Positions 42,773-52,385 are shown, counted from the first letter of the stretch. The stretch: 64,000 nucleotides of DNA from Paenibacillus spongiae (GCF_024734895.1 NZ_CP091430.1:2994501-3058500); one strand, 5' to 3'. Notes: generated from the letters alone by a model not told the origin. Numbers and translations are program-made.

Positions 42773-42802
42773 TTGTTATTAAATAAAATGTATTGTACAA
42801 TA
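42773..42802 (+). promoter_or_regulatory. Promoter with perfect palindrome before ABC exporter operon
   Basis: TTGTTA (42773-42778), 17 bp and TACAAT (42796-42801). The -10 lies inside the 12-bp perfect palindrome TATTGTACAATA (42791-42802), a possible repressor site. The leader to the first ATG would be ~230 nt. Confidence 0.5.
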
Positions 42803-43034
42803 TGGGCGAAATTATAGCGCTTCCAAAAGAGATAGGGGGACCGTATCTGGAGCAGGCCCATTTGTGAGGACAAGTCAACGAGCTGGACGGTGGTCTTCGC
42901 TTCAAACGAGGAAACGAACGAAGAGGAAAAAAGATGATAAAATTATCAAAATTTCTCTTTTATGGTACTCGCAGAAGGTGTATGATTGGTTGTGCCGGAT
43001 TTTTAAAAAAACCAATTTGACGGTTGGAGAGATG

Positions 43035-45332
43035 ATGAAGATACTTCCAAATGAAATTTCCACCCTATTGCAGAAAGAACAGGTATCCGAGAAGGACATT
43101 GTGTTCTGGATGGTCTGCGACCGGACTCCGGACGGCGGATTTGTCGATACCTACCTGATCCTGTGCCGCGACAAGCTGCTCATAGTCCGCAGCGGCATGA
43201 AGCCTCACACGGAAAAGGTGTACAAAGGGTATGCGATGTCGCAGAAGATGAAGAAGCGATTGGAGCCTGTCCAGTCAGGGGAATGGACGCTCGAGTCCGT
43301 CCCGCTTGAACAGATTGAATCCGTTTCCATTGTTAATCTCGTCGCTTCGGGGATTATCGTCATCAAGGAGACGGAGGAACGAATTGCAGCTGCTTTCACC
43401 AACGGACATATGGGAAGGGCAGCCAAGCTGGTATCGCTTTTCTCGAAGCTGAAGAAGAATGAAGAATTGAACAACGAGGATCTGGACGATGAGCAGGAGC
43501 ATACTTCCTGTCCGAAGTGCGGGATGATCTATCCCGAGGAAGGCAGGCAGATTTGCCCGAAGTGTATGAAGAAGCATGCTATATTCGCTAGGCTTCTGTC
43601 CTTCGCCGGCAAGTACAAAGGCTCCATGTTTCTTATCGTCCTTTTCATGCTGCTTAATGCCGCAACCGGTCTTGTCATTCCTTATTTGCAAGGCACTGTA
43701 CTGTTCGACCAGGCGCTGGGAGGCAAAGGAGACTTCGCCGGGCAGATTGGCCTCGTCATTCTGCTCATCATCGCATTCCGGACGATATCCCTCGTATTCG
43801 GGGTCTGGTTCGGCGTCATCAACGCCCGGTTGGCGGCGAACGTCGCTTTCGATCTGAAGTCAAGCGTCTTCTCGGCGATGCAGCGGCTGTCGCTCAACTT
43901 CTTCCAGCGAAAGCAAACCGGGCAGCTGATGACCAGGGTTAATAACGATGCCACGGAGCTGCAGTTCTTCTTCGTGGACGGCATGTCTTATTTCATCGTC
44001 AACGCGATGAACATTATCGGGATTACCGCCATTTTGCTGTACATGGACTGGAAGCTGACACTGCTGTGCTTTATCCCGCTTCCGCTTGTTTTTATCATCG
44101 TGAACAAAGTGTTCCCGAGGCTGTGGCGCTTGTCCTGGAGACGGCACCGCAAAGTCAGTGCGATGAACTCCATCATTAGCGACACCATACGCGGCACGCG
44201 GGTTGTGAAGGCGTTCGGGAAGGAACAGAAGGAGATGGAACGGTTTCACCGGTCCAATATGTCTTACTCCGATGCGGAGCAGACGTTCAACAAGCTTGGC
44301 AGCACCATCTTCCCGGTACTCAACTTCCTGACGCAGACGGGCGGCATTCTGATCTGGGCGTTCGGCGGCTGGATGGTGATGCAGGGCGAATTCACATTCG
44401 GTAAAGTGCTGACGTTCGTTAACTACATGTATCTCTTGTATGGACCCATTCAATTCATGAACAACATTGTGAACTGGTGGTCGTACTGCATGTCGGCGGC
44501 TCAGCGGATTTTTGAAATTCAAGATACGGTGCCGGAAATCGCCGAGAAGCCCGATGCAATCGAGCTTAAGACGATCAAGGGCGATATTAAAGTTTCGAAT
44601 ATCGTGTTCGGGTACGAACCGAATAAGCCGATTATGAAGAATGTCACGATGCACGCCAAGCCAGGTCAGATGATCGGGGTCGTCGGACATTCGGGGGCCG
44701 GGAAATCCACGCTTGTGAACTTGATCTCCCGCCTGTATGACGTCTCGGAAGGCGAAATCCGGATTGACGACATCAACATCAAGGATATGACGACCGCGTC
44801 GCTTCGCAAGAATATCGGGATCGTATCCCAGGACGTCTATGTATTCTCGGGAAGCATCGCAGAGAATATCGCTTATGCGGATCCGGAATGCACGGTAGAC
44901 GACATCATTAACGCAGCCAAGATAGCCAATGCCCATGATTTCATCGAGAAGCTCCCGGACGGCTATGACACGATCGTCGGAACGGGCGGGCATAATCTGT
45001 CGGGCGGCGAGAAGCAGCGGTTATCCATCGCGCGGGCTATTCTCCATAATCCGAGAATATTGATTCTGGACGAAGCGACCGCATCGCTCGATACGGAGAC
45101 GGAGCTGCAGATTCAAGAGGCGCTTGATTCACTCATCAAGGGCAGAACGACAATCGCAATCGCACACCGGTTATCGACGCTCCGTAATGCCGATTACTTG
45201 GTCGTCATGGAGCATGGCAAGGTTGTGGAGGACGGTACGCACGACCAGCTGATGGAAAAGGAAGGCATCTACCACGGCTTAGTGAAGAAGCACGATGAGG
45301 CGCTCAAAATGAACGAGGTGGTTATAGCATGA
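43035..45332 (+). CDS. ABC exporter (TMD-NBD) with N-terminal PH-like domain and zinc ribbon
   Basis: A 765-residue half exporter. Residues ~1-145 are a soluble, beta-rich domain with a final helix (YLILCRDKLLIV, VPLEQIESVSIVNLVASGII), resembling a bacterial PH fold. Residues 159-177 form a zinc ribbon (CPKC...CPKC). Six TM helices (~195-470) and an NBD follow, with GHSGAGKST, LSGGEKQRLSIA and ILILDEATASLD, all canonical. Start 43035 is set by GGAGAG; a longer frame to 42864 has basic, non-conserved-looking sequence. Its stop overlaps the DUF1854 gene start (ATGA). The substrate is unknown. Confidence 0.9.
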   Translation: MKILPNEISTLLQKEQVSEKDIVFWMVCDRTPDGGFVDTYLILCRDKLLIVRSGMKPHTEKVYKGYAMSQKMKKRLEPVQSGEWTLESVPLEQIESVSIVNLVASGIIVIKETEERIAAAFTNGHMGRAAKLVSLFSKLKKNEELNNEDLDDEQEHTSCPKCGMIYPEEGRQICPKCMKKHAIFARLLSFAGKYKGSMFLIVLFMLLNAATGLVIPYLQGTVLFDQALGGKGDFAGQIGLVILLIIAFRTISLVFGVWFGVINARLAANVAFDLKSSVFSAMQRLSLNFFQRKQTGQLMTRVNNDATELQFFFVDGMSYFIVNAMNIIGITAILLYMDWKLTLLCFIPLPLVFIIVNKVFPRLWRLSWRRHRKVSAMNSIISDTIRGTRVVKAFGKEQKEMERFHRSNMSYSDAEQTFNKLGSTIFPVLNFLTQTGGILIWAFGGWMVMQGEFTFGKVLTFVNYMYLLYGPIQFMNNIVNWWSYCMSAAQRIFEIQDTVPEIAEKPDAIELKTIKGDIKVSNIVFGYEPNKPIMKNVTMHAKPGQMIGVVGHSGAGKSTLVNLISRLYDVSEGEIRIDDINIKDMTTASLRKNIGIVSQDVYVFSGSIAENIAYADPECTVDDIINAAKIANAHDFIEKLPDGYDTIVGTGGHNLSGGEKQRLSIARAILHNPRILILDEATASLDTETELQIQEALDSLIKGRTTIAIAHRLSTLRNADYLVVMEHGKVVEDGTHDQLMEKEGIYHGLVKKHDEALKMNEVVIA

Positions 45333-45883
45333 TGCAATCGGTTGCCAATCCGATCGTGAATGAGGAAGTGAAGCCGGAGTCGGATCTGGCCGAAGCGGCC
45401 AAGATTCGATATCTGTCGCCAGACAATACGGTGTTCAAGAAGACGCCGGGTAATATGCTATCCGTAAAAGTAGGCGAGGAGGAGCACCCGATCGTCTACG
45501 TGCACTGCTCCTTTCCTCATACGAATAAGCGAATTTATATCTCCGTCCGAACGATAGAGAATAAAGAAGTCGGGATGATTCGCTCGCTTGACGATTTTCC
45601 TAAGGATGTCGCGGATCTGCTGGAGGAGCAAGTCCATATCCGCTACTTCGCGCCGGAAATAACGAATGTGGTTACAATAAAGCAGGAGTTCGGCTATTCG
45701 TACTGGGAAGCGGAGACGACCGCAGGATTGTGCCGATTTACGGTACGGGACGGCGGAGGCAACGCGAAGCTGGTATCGGATAAGCGTCTTCTGATTACGG
45801 ATGTGGACGGGAACCGCTTTATTATTGCCGATCTGGAACGTCTGAGCGACAGGGAATACCGGATGGTTGAGATGTGCATGTAG
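45329..45883 (+). CDS. DUF1854-family protein linked to ABC exporter
   Basis: A 184-residue soluble protein. The diagnostic DUF1854 blocks are present: VFKKTPGNMLSV, ISVRTIENKEVGMIRSLDDF, VHIRYFAPEIT, KQEFGYSYWEAETTAG and LLITDVDGNRFIIADLERL. In other bacteria DUF1854 proteins sit beside ABC exporters, including loci linked to cyanophycin metabolism. Its start overlaps the upstream exporter stop and the next exporter starts 42 nt later, so it is a probable stoichiometric partner of the pair. No signal peptide; biochemical role unknown. Confidence 0.88.
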   Translation: MMQSVANPIVNEEVKPESDLAEAAKIRYLSPDNTVFKKTPGNMLSVKVGEEEHPIVYVHCSFPHTNKRIYISVRTIENKEVGMIRSLDDFPKDVADLLEEQVHIRYFAPEITNVVTIKQEFGYSYWEAETTAGLCRFTVRDGGGNAKLVSDKRLLITDVDGNRFIIADLERLSDREYRMVEMCM

Positions 45884-45924
45884 CTTAGGCTGCAGCGCCT
45901 TTCAAATAAGGGATGGAGGATTCG

Positions 45925-48147
45925 ATGAATCTCAATTTTACGCTGTCAGAGCAAGATTTGCGGGCAGCCCAGCGAGCTGTTGGCGAGGATATCCGATATG
46001 GGGTTCCTGCCGACCTGTCGTTAACGGGGAACAGAACGCCCGGTTATTTTGTCATCGGGCAAGATAAGTGGGCTTACGTGGAGCATGGCGAGGTTCTGGA
46101 AAGCGGACTGATTGGCGCCATGCATGATTACAAGATCGTCCCTCTGATCGGCAACGCCGTACTGGAAGCCGCGGAAGGTACGAACAAACGAATCGTGGTC
46201 AGGATTACGATGCAGCATGCGGCCAGATATGGCTATATCGCACAGATTCTGAACGACATGTCCGCTCAGAGAAGGATCCAGATCTTCAATAATGAGGAAG
46301 AGCCGGTCTGTACCAAATGCGGCGGATCGCTCGTTCACGGCACCAGAGTCTGCCCAAGGTGCATGAACAAAGCGGCGGCCTTCAAGCGGCTGTTCGCCGT
46401 CTCCAAGTCGCATTGGAAAGCGATGAGCTTAGGCCTCGGCGTGCTGATCGCTTCATCGGCTGTCGCACTAATCGGACCTTATTTGCAGAAAATATTGATC
46501 AACTCGTCCTTGCAGCCGCCGGAGGGCCAGGACGCCAGCAAGCCGATATTCTTTTTCGCCTTGGGCGCGATGCTGATTGCACTGCTGCTCGGCGAGCTGT
46601 TCGGCATCGTTCGAGGACGCATTATGGCCAGTGTCAGCTCCGGGATTGCTGCCGATCTGCGGAAGGTCGTCTATGACAAGCTGCAGAATTTGTCGCTCGG
46701 CTTTCTGACATCGCAGCGTTCTGGCGATATAATGAACCGGATTACATCCGATACGGACCGGATCCGGCATCTCATTCAAGAAGTCTGCACGACGGCGATC
46801 TTTCAGCTGATCATGCTCGTATCGGCAAGCATTCTGTTGTTCAACGCGGATTGGAAGCTGGCGCTGGTCGTTCTGCTTCCCGCTCCGATCGTCGCGTACA
46901 TGCATAGGTATATCTGGAAGTACGTGCTATGGAAGCTGTTCCACAAGCAGTGGCGGGTGTACGACAAAGCCAACTCGTTCCTGCATGACGTGCTGAGCGG
47001 CATACGCGTGGTGAAAGCGTTCGGCAAGGAAGACGGCGAAATTCTGAAGTTCCGGAAATACAACAGCGAGTTCAGGGATGCCGCGATTAAATCCGAGAAG
47101 CTGTTCAGCATTCTGTCGCCGATCACGAACTACTTGATTCAATTGGGTCAATACCTCGTTCTTCTGATCGGCTGCAACATGATTCTGGATAACAAGATGA
47201 ATTTAGGCGAGCTCATCCAATTCAGCAGCTATGCCGGAATGATTTTCGGGCCGATCGCTTGGATGATGTTCATGCCGCGCTGGGTGGCCAATGCCGTTAT
47301 CTCGATTGACCGGGTGTTCTCGGTCATCGACGAACAGCCCGAGGTTCTCGATAAGGAGCTTTCCAAGAAGCATACGATTCAAGGAACCATCGCGTTCGAC
47401 GATGTTGTCTTCGGATACAAGTCTTATGAGCCTGTCTTGAAGCACATCACGTTCGACGTGAAGCAGGGAGAGATGATTGGCTTGGTCGGCCATTCAGGCT
47501 CGGGCAAATCAACACTGATCAATCTATTGTCCCGCTTCTATGATGTTACCGATGGCTCGATCCGGATCGATGGGATCGACATCCGGGATATTAAGCAGGA
47601 GGATATGCGATCGCAGATTAGCGTCGTGCTTCAAGAAACGTTCCTGTTCAGTGGAACGATCATGGAGAATATCCGTTATTCGAAGCCGGACGCTACGCAA
47701 GAGGAAGTTATCCAAGCCGCCAAAATCGCGAATGCCCATGACTTCATCATCAATTTCCCGGATGGGTACGATACGAAGCTGGAGGAGAACGGAAACAATC
47801 TATCCGGCGGCGAGAGGCAGAGGCTGGCTATTGCGCGGGCAGTGATGAACAATCCACGGATTCTGATTCTCGATGAAGCGACCGCATCGCTCGATATCGA
47901 TACCGAGATGGCGATCCAGGAGGCATTGAAGCGGGTAACCAGGAACCGGACGACCATCGCCATCGCGCACAGGCTCGCTACGCTGCGGAATGCGGACCGG
48001 CTGCTTGTACTGGAGAAAGGCGAACTCGCTGAGATCGGCACCCATACCGATTTGATGGAGAAGCAAGGCATTTATTATAATCTTATTATGGCTCAGCGCG
48101 ACATGTCCAAGAAGACGGAGCAGAAGATCGAGCATGCCGTGCAATAG
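45925..48147 (+). CDS. ABC exporter (TMD-NBD) with N-terminal soluble domain and zinc ribbon, partner
   Basis: A 740-residue partner of the 43035 exporter. Residues ~1-125 are a soluble domain (TPGYFVIGQDKWAYVEHGEV, RIVVRITMQHAARYGYIAQI); Cys129/132 and 143/146 form a second zinc ribbon (CTKC...CPRC). Six TM helices and an NBD follow, with GHSGSGKST, LSGGERQRLAIA and ILILDEATASLD, so both ATP sites of the heterodimer should be active. Start 45925 is 5 nt after GGAGG. The shared layout of both half-transporters, with a small DUF1854 gene between them, suggests a three-protein complex with a metal-bound cytosolic platform. Confidence 0.9.
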   Translation: MNLNFTLSEQDLRAAQRAVGEDIRYGVPADLSLTGNRTPGYFVIGQDKWAYVEHGEVLESGLIGAMHDYKIVPLIGNAVLEAAEGTNKRIVVRITMQHAARYGYIAQILNDMSAQRRIQIFNNEEEPVCTKCGGSLVHGTRVCPRCMNKAAAFKRLFAVSKSHWKAMSLGLGVLIASSAVALIGPYLQKILINSSLQPPEGQDASKPIFFFALGAMLIALLLGELFGIVRGRIMASVSSGIAADLRKVVYDKLQNLSLGFLTSQRSGDIMNRITSDTDRIRHLIQEVCTTAIFQLIMLVSASILLFNADWKLALVVLLPAPIVAYMHRYIWKYVLWKLFHKQWRVYDKANSFLHDVLSGIRVVKAFGKEDGEILKFRKYNSEFRDAAIKSEKLFSILSPITNYLIQLGQYLVLLIGCNMILDNKMNLGELIQFSSYAGMIFGPIAWMMFMPRWVANAVISIDRVFSVIDEQPEVLDKELSKKHTIQGTIAFDDVVFGYKSYEPVLKHITFDVKQGEMIGLVGHSGSGKSTLINLLSRFYDVTDGSIRIDGIDIRDIKQEDMRSQISVVLQETFLFSGTIMENIRYSKPDATQEEVIQAAKIANAHDFIINFPDGYDTKLEENGNNLSGGERQRLAIARAVMNNPRILILDEATASLDIDTEMAIQEALKRVTRNRTTIAIAHRLATLRNADRLLVLEKGELAEIGTHTDLMEKQGIYYNLIMAQRDMSKKTEQKIEHAVQ

Positions 48148-48337
48148 GAAGGGGCTGACCCGGATGCCGTCTTAGATGGCGAGGGGAAGCCTTTTCTTAC
48201 GATTCGACTTGTTCAAATAAGAACGGCACTGTCGTCTGTAACCAATCTAACCTTTCCTTGTTCGAGTGAAGTGGCGACGGCCATCGACCAAGGGGAGGTT
48301 TTCTTTATACGATGGGATGATCCGAGACGCGTGAATC

Positions 48338-48369
48338 AAAAAAAGCGCAATGCCCTTGGCATTGCGCTT
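48338..48369. terminator. Hairpin in the 48.15-48.53 kb gap
   Basis: A perfect 12-bp stem AAGCGCAATGCC/GGCATTGCGCTT with loop CTT. On the minus strand it is followed by seven T, while on the plus strand it runs into ACTTATA, so it is a better terminator for the minus strand, where no gene is seen. The rest of this 382-nt gap holds no recognised gene. Confidence 0.55.
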
Positions 48370-48529
48370 ACTTATAGGAGTCGATGATTTTGACATAGAT
48401 TAATACAACTCAGGCTTCCTCGCCTTCCATAATAGTAGTATAAATGTCGGAAAAGGATAAGTCTATACCTTTTCAGGAAATTCCTATATTTTTAATGATG
48501 AAACTTTCATTCGATCAAGGAGGCCGGGT

Positions 48530-50302
48530 ATGTTCATTCGATTAGACAGATCGCAGATCAGATTCATGTATGTCTATCTGAATAATCATCGCGCACAGTT
48601 AGTGCTGTTACTGCTGTTCATATTAGGGAGCATCGCCCTCCAAATCTACAGTCCGCTGTATATTCAACAGTTTCTCGACCGTGCGAGAGCAGGGGAGGAA
48701 ACATCCGGGCTGCTGAGAATCGCGTTCCTGTTCCTGGGACTGACGGTTCTCAGACAAATCGTCGTCATCGTTCTTCAGTTTATTACAAGCGATGTCACCT
48801 GGAAGATAACGAACAAGATAAGGCTCGATGTGACACGGCAATGCTTGAATTACGACATGTCCTTCCACAACCGACATACGCCGGGGGAGATGGTGGAGCG
48901 GATCGATGGAGACGTCGGCAAGCTGAACAATTTCATGTCTGTATTTGCTCTGAAGGTCATTAGCAATAATTTGTTGATCGTGACGGTCGTCATCATTATT
49001 TTCACCATTAATGTCAGTATGGGAATCGTTGTAACGCTTTCTTGTGTCTTGGGATTGTATGTATTGTCCCGAATGGGCAGATTCGGTTCGAAGACGATTC
49101 GAAACTATCTGTCGGAATCAGCCGATACCATCGGTTTTCTGGATGAGCGGATAACCGGGAGGGAAGATATTCGAGCATTTAACGCGGTTTCCTATACCTT
49201 GTATTCCTATTACACAAGATTGAAGAGGTTATTTCGGACCCGCAAGCAAACCGGTCTGCGGATTGCGACTGTGCTGAACATCGGGGAGATGGTGCTCGCC
49301 ATCATTATGGCGGTCACGTTATTGTCACTGGGGATCATTCATTTGCAGAGTGCCGATCTAAGCATAGGAACATTGTTTCTCATCTATTATTACATGACGA
49401 TTCTTCTTATCCCGCTCAAGAGTATGGTGGCTGAAGTCTCGGAACTTCAATACGTGCACGCCGCATTGCTGCGGTTGAATGAATTGCTCTCTTATTCCAG
49501 CAACGTGAAAACTACCGGCTGTGCACGCATCGAAGACACCGCGCTGGAGATCCGGTTCGACAACGTATCCTTTCATTACGGAGATGAGGAGCATAAGGCG
49601 CTGCGCAATATAAGCTTTCAACTGCCTGCGAACACGACTCTCGGACTGCTGGGGAAGACCGGAAGCGGCAAATCGACGCTGGCCCGATTGCTCTGCCGGA
49701 TGTGCGATCCTCAAGAAGGATCGATTACCATTAATGGATCGGACCATATGGAATTCGAGCTGGACAGCCTGCAGGAGAGCATGGGTATTGTGTCACAGAA
49801 CATTGAGTTGTTCGAAGGCACGTTACGAGACAACATCACGATGTACAAGGATCATATTACGGATGATCAAATTATGCGGATTCTGGATCGGCTTGCGCTG
49901 CAGGAATGGATAAGCGGTATTCCTGAGGGGCTGGATAAGAGAATTGAACAGGGCGGCCGCAATTTGTCAGGAGGCGAAGCGCAGCTTATCGCATTCACCC
50001 GGGTATTTCTCCGCAATCCTCAAATTCTTATACTGGATGAGGCCACTTCGCGCATCGATCCTGCAACGGAGAGACGACTGGATAAGGCGATGGCGGTTTT
50101 AATGAAGAACCGGACCTGCATCATAATTGCCCACCGTTTATCGACGATCCGAAAGACGGATTATACGCTTGTGCTGCAGGAAGGGCGTGTATTGGAATTC
50201 GGGGAGACGAGAGCGCTGGAACAGGATCCGGAATCATCCTATTCAAGCATGATTGGAGAAGGGGAGGCGGAATTACATGCGCGAAGTCTTGACCGTTCTT
50301 AG
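48530..50302 (+). CDS. ABC exporter half-transporter, consensus ATPase site
   Basis: A 590-residue fused TMD-NBD exporter of the MsbA/BmrA class. Six TM helices (~20-310) precede an NBD with GKTGSGKST, LSGGEAQLIAFTRV and ILILDEATSRID, and the switch His in IIIAHRLSTI. It lacks the N-terminal domains of the two exporters upstream. Its end overlaps the start of the next half-transporter by 26 nt, the usual arrangement of a heterodimeric drug, lipid or peptide exporter. The ATG follows AAGGAGG. Confidence 0.92.
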   Translation: MFIRLDRSQIRFMYVYLNNHRAQLVLLLLFILGSIALQIYSPLYIQQFLDRARAGEETSGLLRIAFLFLGLTVLRQIVVIVLQFITSDVTWKITNKIRLDVTRQCLNYDMSFHNRHTPGEMVERIDGDVGKLNNFMSVFALKVISNNLLIVTVVIIIFTINVSMGIVVTLSCVLGLYVLSRMGRFGSKTIRNYLSESADTIGFLDERITGREDIRAFNAVSYTLYSYYTRLKRLFRTRKQTGLRIATVLNIGEMVLAIIMAVTLLSLGIIHLQSADLSIGTLFLIYYYMTILLIPLKSMVAEVSELQYVHAALLRLNELLSYSSNVKTTGCARIEDTALEIRFDNVSFHYGDEEHKALRNISFQLPANTTLGLLGKTGSGKSTLARLLCRMCDPQEGSITINGSDHMEFELDSLQESMGIVSQNIELFEGTLRDNITMYKDHITDDQIMRILDRLALQEWISGIPEGLDKRIEQGGRNLSGGEAQLIAFTRVFLRNPQILILDEATSRIDPATERRLDKAMAVLMKNRTCIIIAHRLSTIRKTDYTLVLQEGRVLEFGETRALEQDPESSYSSMIGEGEAELHARSLDRS

Positions 50303-52040
50303 AAGGATCTTCATGTACTACCCCTTGAATTATTCGGCTGTTTCCTTGATTCGGATTGGCGGGTTTGCCGGATTGGGCATTCTCCCAGGCTTATTGATTC
50401 AACGCTACTTCGATCAAGTGTCGGACCATACGCTTACTTCGAACGGCTTGTACATCATTACCGCGTTATTGATTGCCGTTCCCCTTGTACAAGCGGCAAC
50501 CTATTACATCGATCTGTCGTTAAGCTACGGCTGGACCGAAATTATCCGTTCCTATTATCGCCGCAACATCTTTCGGGAGCTGCTGAAGCGGCCAGGCGCA
50601 GCCCCTCTGCCCGTTCATCACGGGAAGCTCATGAACGTCATCCGTTCGGATACCGCGAATCCCGAATCGCTGATGTGGGATATCCCTTACTTCCTGGCCT
50701 ATGCGATCTTCTCCTGCTGCGGCTTGATTATTCTAGCTTCCATTGATTGGGCTGTTACGGTCGTCTTATTCACGCCACTGCTGCTGGCGATCGTCGTGAC
50801 GAATTGGTTTAACAAGAGAATCACCGTCTATTATGAGGAGCAGCAGAAGTCATCGGACAAAGTCACCGGACTGATGTCGGATATATTCAACTACTGGCAG
50901 GCGATTAAAATCAATCATGCCGGGCATTCATTCTTGCAGCGGCTTACGCGGTTCAATGATGAACGGGCATCGGCAAGCAGGCGCAATGATGTATTTAAAA
51001 CCGCCCTGGATTCGGTCTATGACAATATCGTCAGCATTGGAACGGCGTTGCTCTTGCTGCTCATCAGCCGGAAAATCCGCGACGGACAGTTCACGCTCGG
51101 CGATTTGACCTTGTTCGTCTACTTCTTGGGCTATGTGTCCAACCTGACCCGGTTGATTGGCAGGACATGGGCGGGATTCAGAAATATGGCCGTTTCGCTC
51201 GCCAGAATTCATGAGGTCATCGGCGACAACCATATTCATAAGCTGACGAACAACGATACGCTATATCTAAAGGAAGAGCCGCCACGGTATGATGAAGGGA
51301 GCATCCGGAGGGAGCGGCTAGAGAGAATTGAAGTCTGCGAGCTTGGGTTTATCTATCAAGCTTCGAAGCAAGGGATCCACGATATTACGTTCTCTCTGCC
51401 AAGGGGTTCGTTCACCGTTATCACCGGCAAGGTAGGATCCGGCAAAACCACGCTGCTGCGCGTCATTCTCGGGCTTCTGCCCAAGTCTTCCGGTGCCGTC
51501 TATTGGAACGGAAGTTGTACGGATGCCGAGTCGGATTGGCTTAAGCCGCCGAATACAGCCTACACCCCACAAGTTCCTCACCTGTTCAATGAAACGATCC
51601 GGGAGAATATAAAGCTGGGACAGCAAGCCTCCGAACAGCAGCTCCTTCATGCTGCGTATTTGTCGGTGTTGGATGACGATCTGCCCTTTTTCGAAGAAGG
51701 CTTCGATACTGTAATGGGTACGAAGGGATCCAAGCTATCAGGGGGACAGCAGCAGCGGGTTGCGGCTTCCCGTATGTTTATCAGGAACGCGGAGCTGCTC
51801 GTTATGGACGATGTTGCAAGCGCCCTCGACATGAACACCGAGCAGCGCATGTGGGAAAGATTGCATCGTGAGAGGCAGACCAGCGGGAGTACCTGTCTGG
51901 TCGTCACGCATAACGAGTATGTCATGCAGGCTGCGGATCAAATCATTGTGCTGGACAATGGGCGGATCAAGATGAGAGGGACTTATCGGGAGCTAATAGA
52001 CAGTGAAGGCAGCGAGACGGTCCGAAGTCTGCTCAGTTGA
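50277..52040 (+). CDS. ABC exporter half-transporter, degenerate ATPase site
   Basis: A 587-residue partner of the 48530 exporter. The start is ATG 50277, ~10 nt after GGGGAGGCGG and inside the end of the upstream gene. It has six TM helices and an NBD with GKVGSGKTT and LSGGQQQRVAASRM, but Walker B reads LLVMDDVASALD: the catalytic Glu is replaced by Asp. This is the pattern of heterodimeric exporters such as TM287/288 and BmrCD, where one site binds but barely hydrolyses ATP. The substrate is not indicated. Confidence 0.92.
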   Translation: MREVLTVLRRIFMYYPLNYSAVSLIRIGGFAGLGILPGLLIQRYFDQVSDHTLTSNGLYIITALLIAVPLVQAATYYIDLSLSYGWTEIIRSYYRRNIFRELLKRPGAAPLPVHHGKLMNVIRSDTANPESLMWDIPYFLAYAIFSCCGLIILASIDWAVTVVLFTPLLLAIVVTNWFNKRITVYYEEQQKSSDKVTGLMSDIFNYWQAIKINHAGHSFLQRLTRFNDERASASRRNDVFKTALDSVYDNIVSIGTALLLLLISRKIRDGQFTLGDLTLFVYFLGYVSNLTRLIGRTWAGFRNMAVSLARIHEVIGDNHIHKLTNNDTLYLKEEPPRYDEGSIRRERLERIEVCELGFIYQASKQGIHDITFSLPRGSFTVITGKVGSGKTTLLRVILGLLPKSSGAVYWNGSCTDAESDWLKPPNTAYTPQVPHLFNETIRENIKLGQQASEQQLLHAAYLSVLDDDLPFFEEGFDTVMGTKGSKLSGGQQQRVAASRMFIRNAELLVMDDVASALDMNTEQRMWERLHRERQTSGSTCLVVTHNEYVMQAADQIIVLDNGRIKMRGTYRELIDSEGSETVRSLLS

Positions 52041-52222
52041 GAGAAAATAGAACGAAATGCGCCTGCCGAAATATTGGGTTAAAACGATCGTTCACCTACT
52101 TGCGACCGATGCATAATCTATCGTATCGTGTAGCATATCGATGCCAACACTCGTATCAGAGCAGGTTCTCTGCCCGCTCCGGCGTCCGCGGCTAAGCCGT
52201 GTTCCATCTCCATGCATGAATA

Positions 52223-52259
52223 GTCCCTGCATTGTTCGGCCAAGGAACAACGCAGGGAC
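52223..52259 (-). terminator. Terminator of YjcZ-like gene copy 1
   Basis: The 15-bp stem GTCCCTGCGTTGTTC/GAACAATGCAGGGAC (one wobble) reads on the minus strand ~25 nt after the stop. The loop TTGGCC(G) sequence is shared with the terminator of copy 2. Confidence 0.7.
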
Positions 52260-52283
52260 ATCATCATTTCCTATTCCATTCTA

Positions 52284-52385
52284 CTATCTTAGGAACAAAC
52301 AGCCGCAGGATACGACTACCAGCAAGATGAACAGAACGAGGATTGTTCCTGTGCTCGTGAAGGCTCCGCCAACAAATCCGGACAT
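52284..52385 (-). CDS. YjcZ-family tiny sporulation protein, copy 1
   Basis: A 33-residue hydrophobic peptide beginning MSGFVGGAFTSTGTILVLFI and ending VVSCGCLFLR. A short Gly-rich N-terminus plus one TM helix ending in Cys is the pattern of the YjcZ/tiny-TM sporulation family of Bacillales. ATG 52385 is preceded by GAAAGGAGGTG, a near-perfect RBS. It is the downstream member of a tandem duplicate and has its own terminator. Confidence 0.8.
   Translation of the reverse strand: MSGFVGGAFTSTGTILVLFILLVVVSCGCLFLR

Noticed and set aside
42864..43034. N-terminal extension of the first zinc-ribbon exporter
   Set aside because: The added ~57 residues are strongly basic and lack an RBS; GGAGAG before 43035 fits the start, and the PH-like domain begins there.
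43860..44993. A 377-codon minus-strand frame inside the exporter gene
   Set aside because: It is a shadow of the GC-rich exporter coding strand: His/Arg/Asp-rich translation, no RBS, no homology pattern.
48148..48388. Eighty open codons in frame after the TAG stop of the 45925 exporter gene (possible read-through or extra gene)
   Set aside because: It contains a terminator-like hairpin, no RBS or good start, and no recognisable motif; a run of this length can arise by chance.
43035..52040. Cyanophycin metabolism locus
   Set aside because: DUF1854 can be linked to such loci, but no cyanophycin synthetase or cyanophycinase is present, and murF at 32 kb is a standard Mur ligase.
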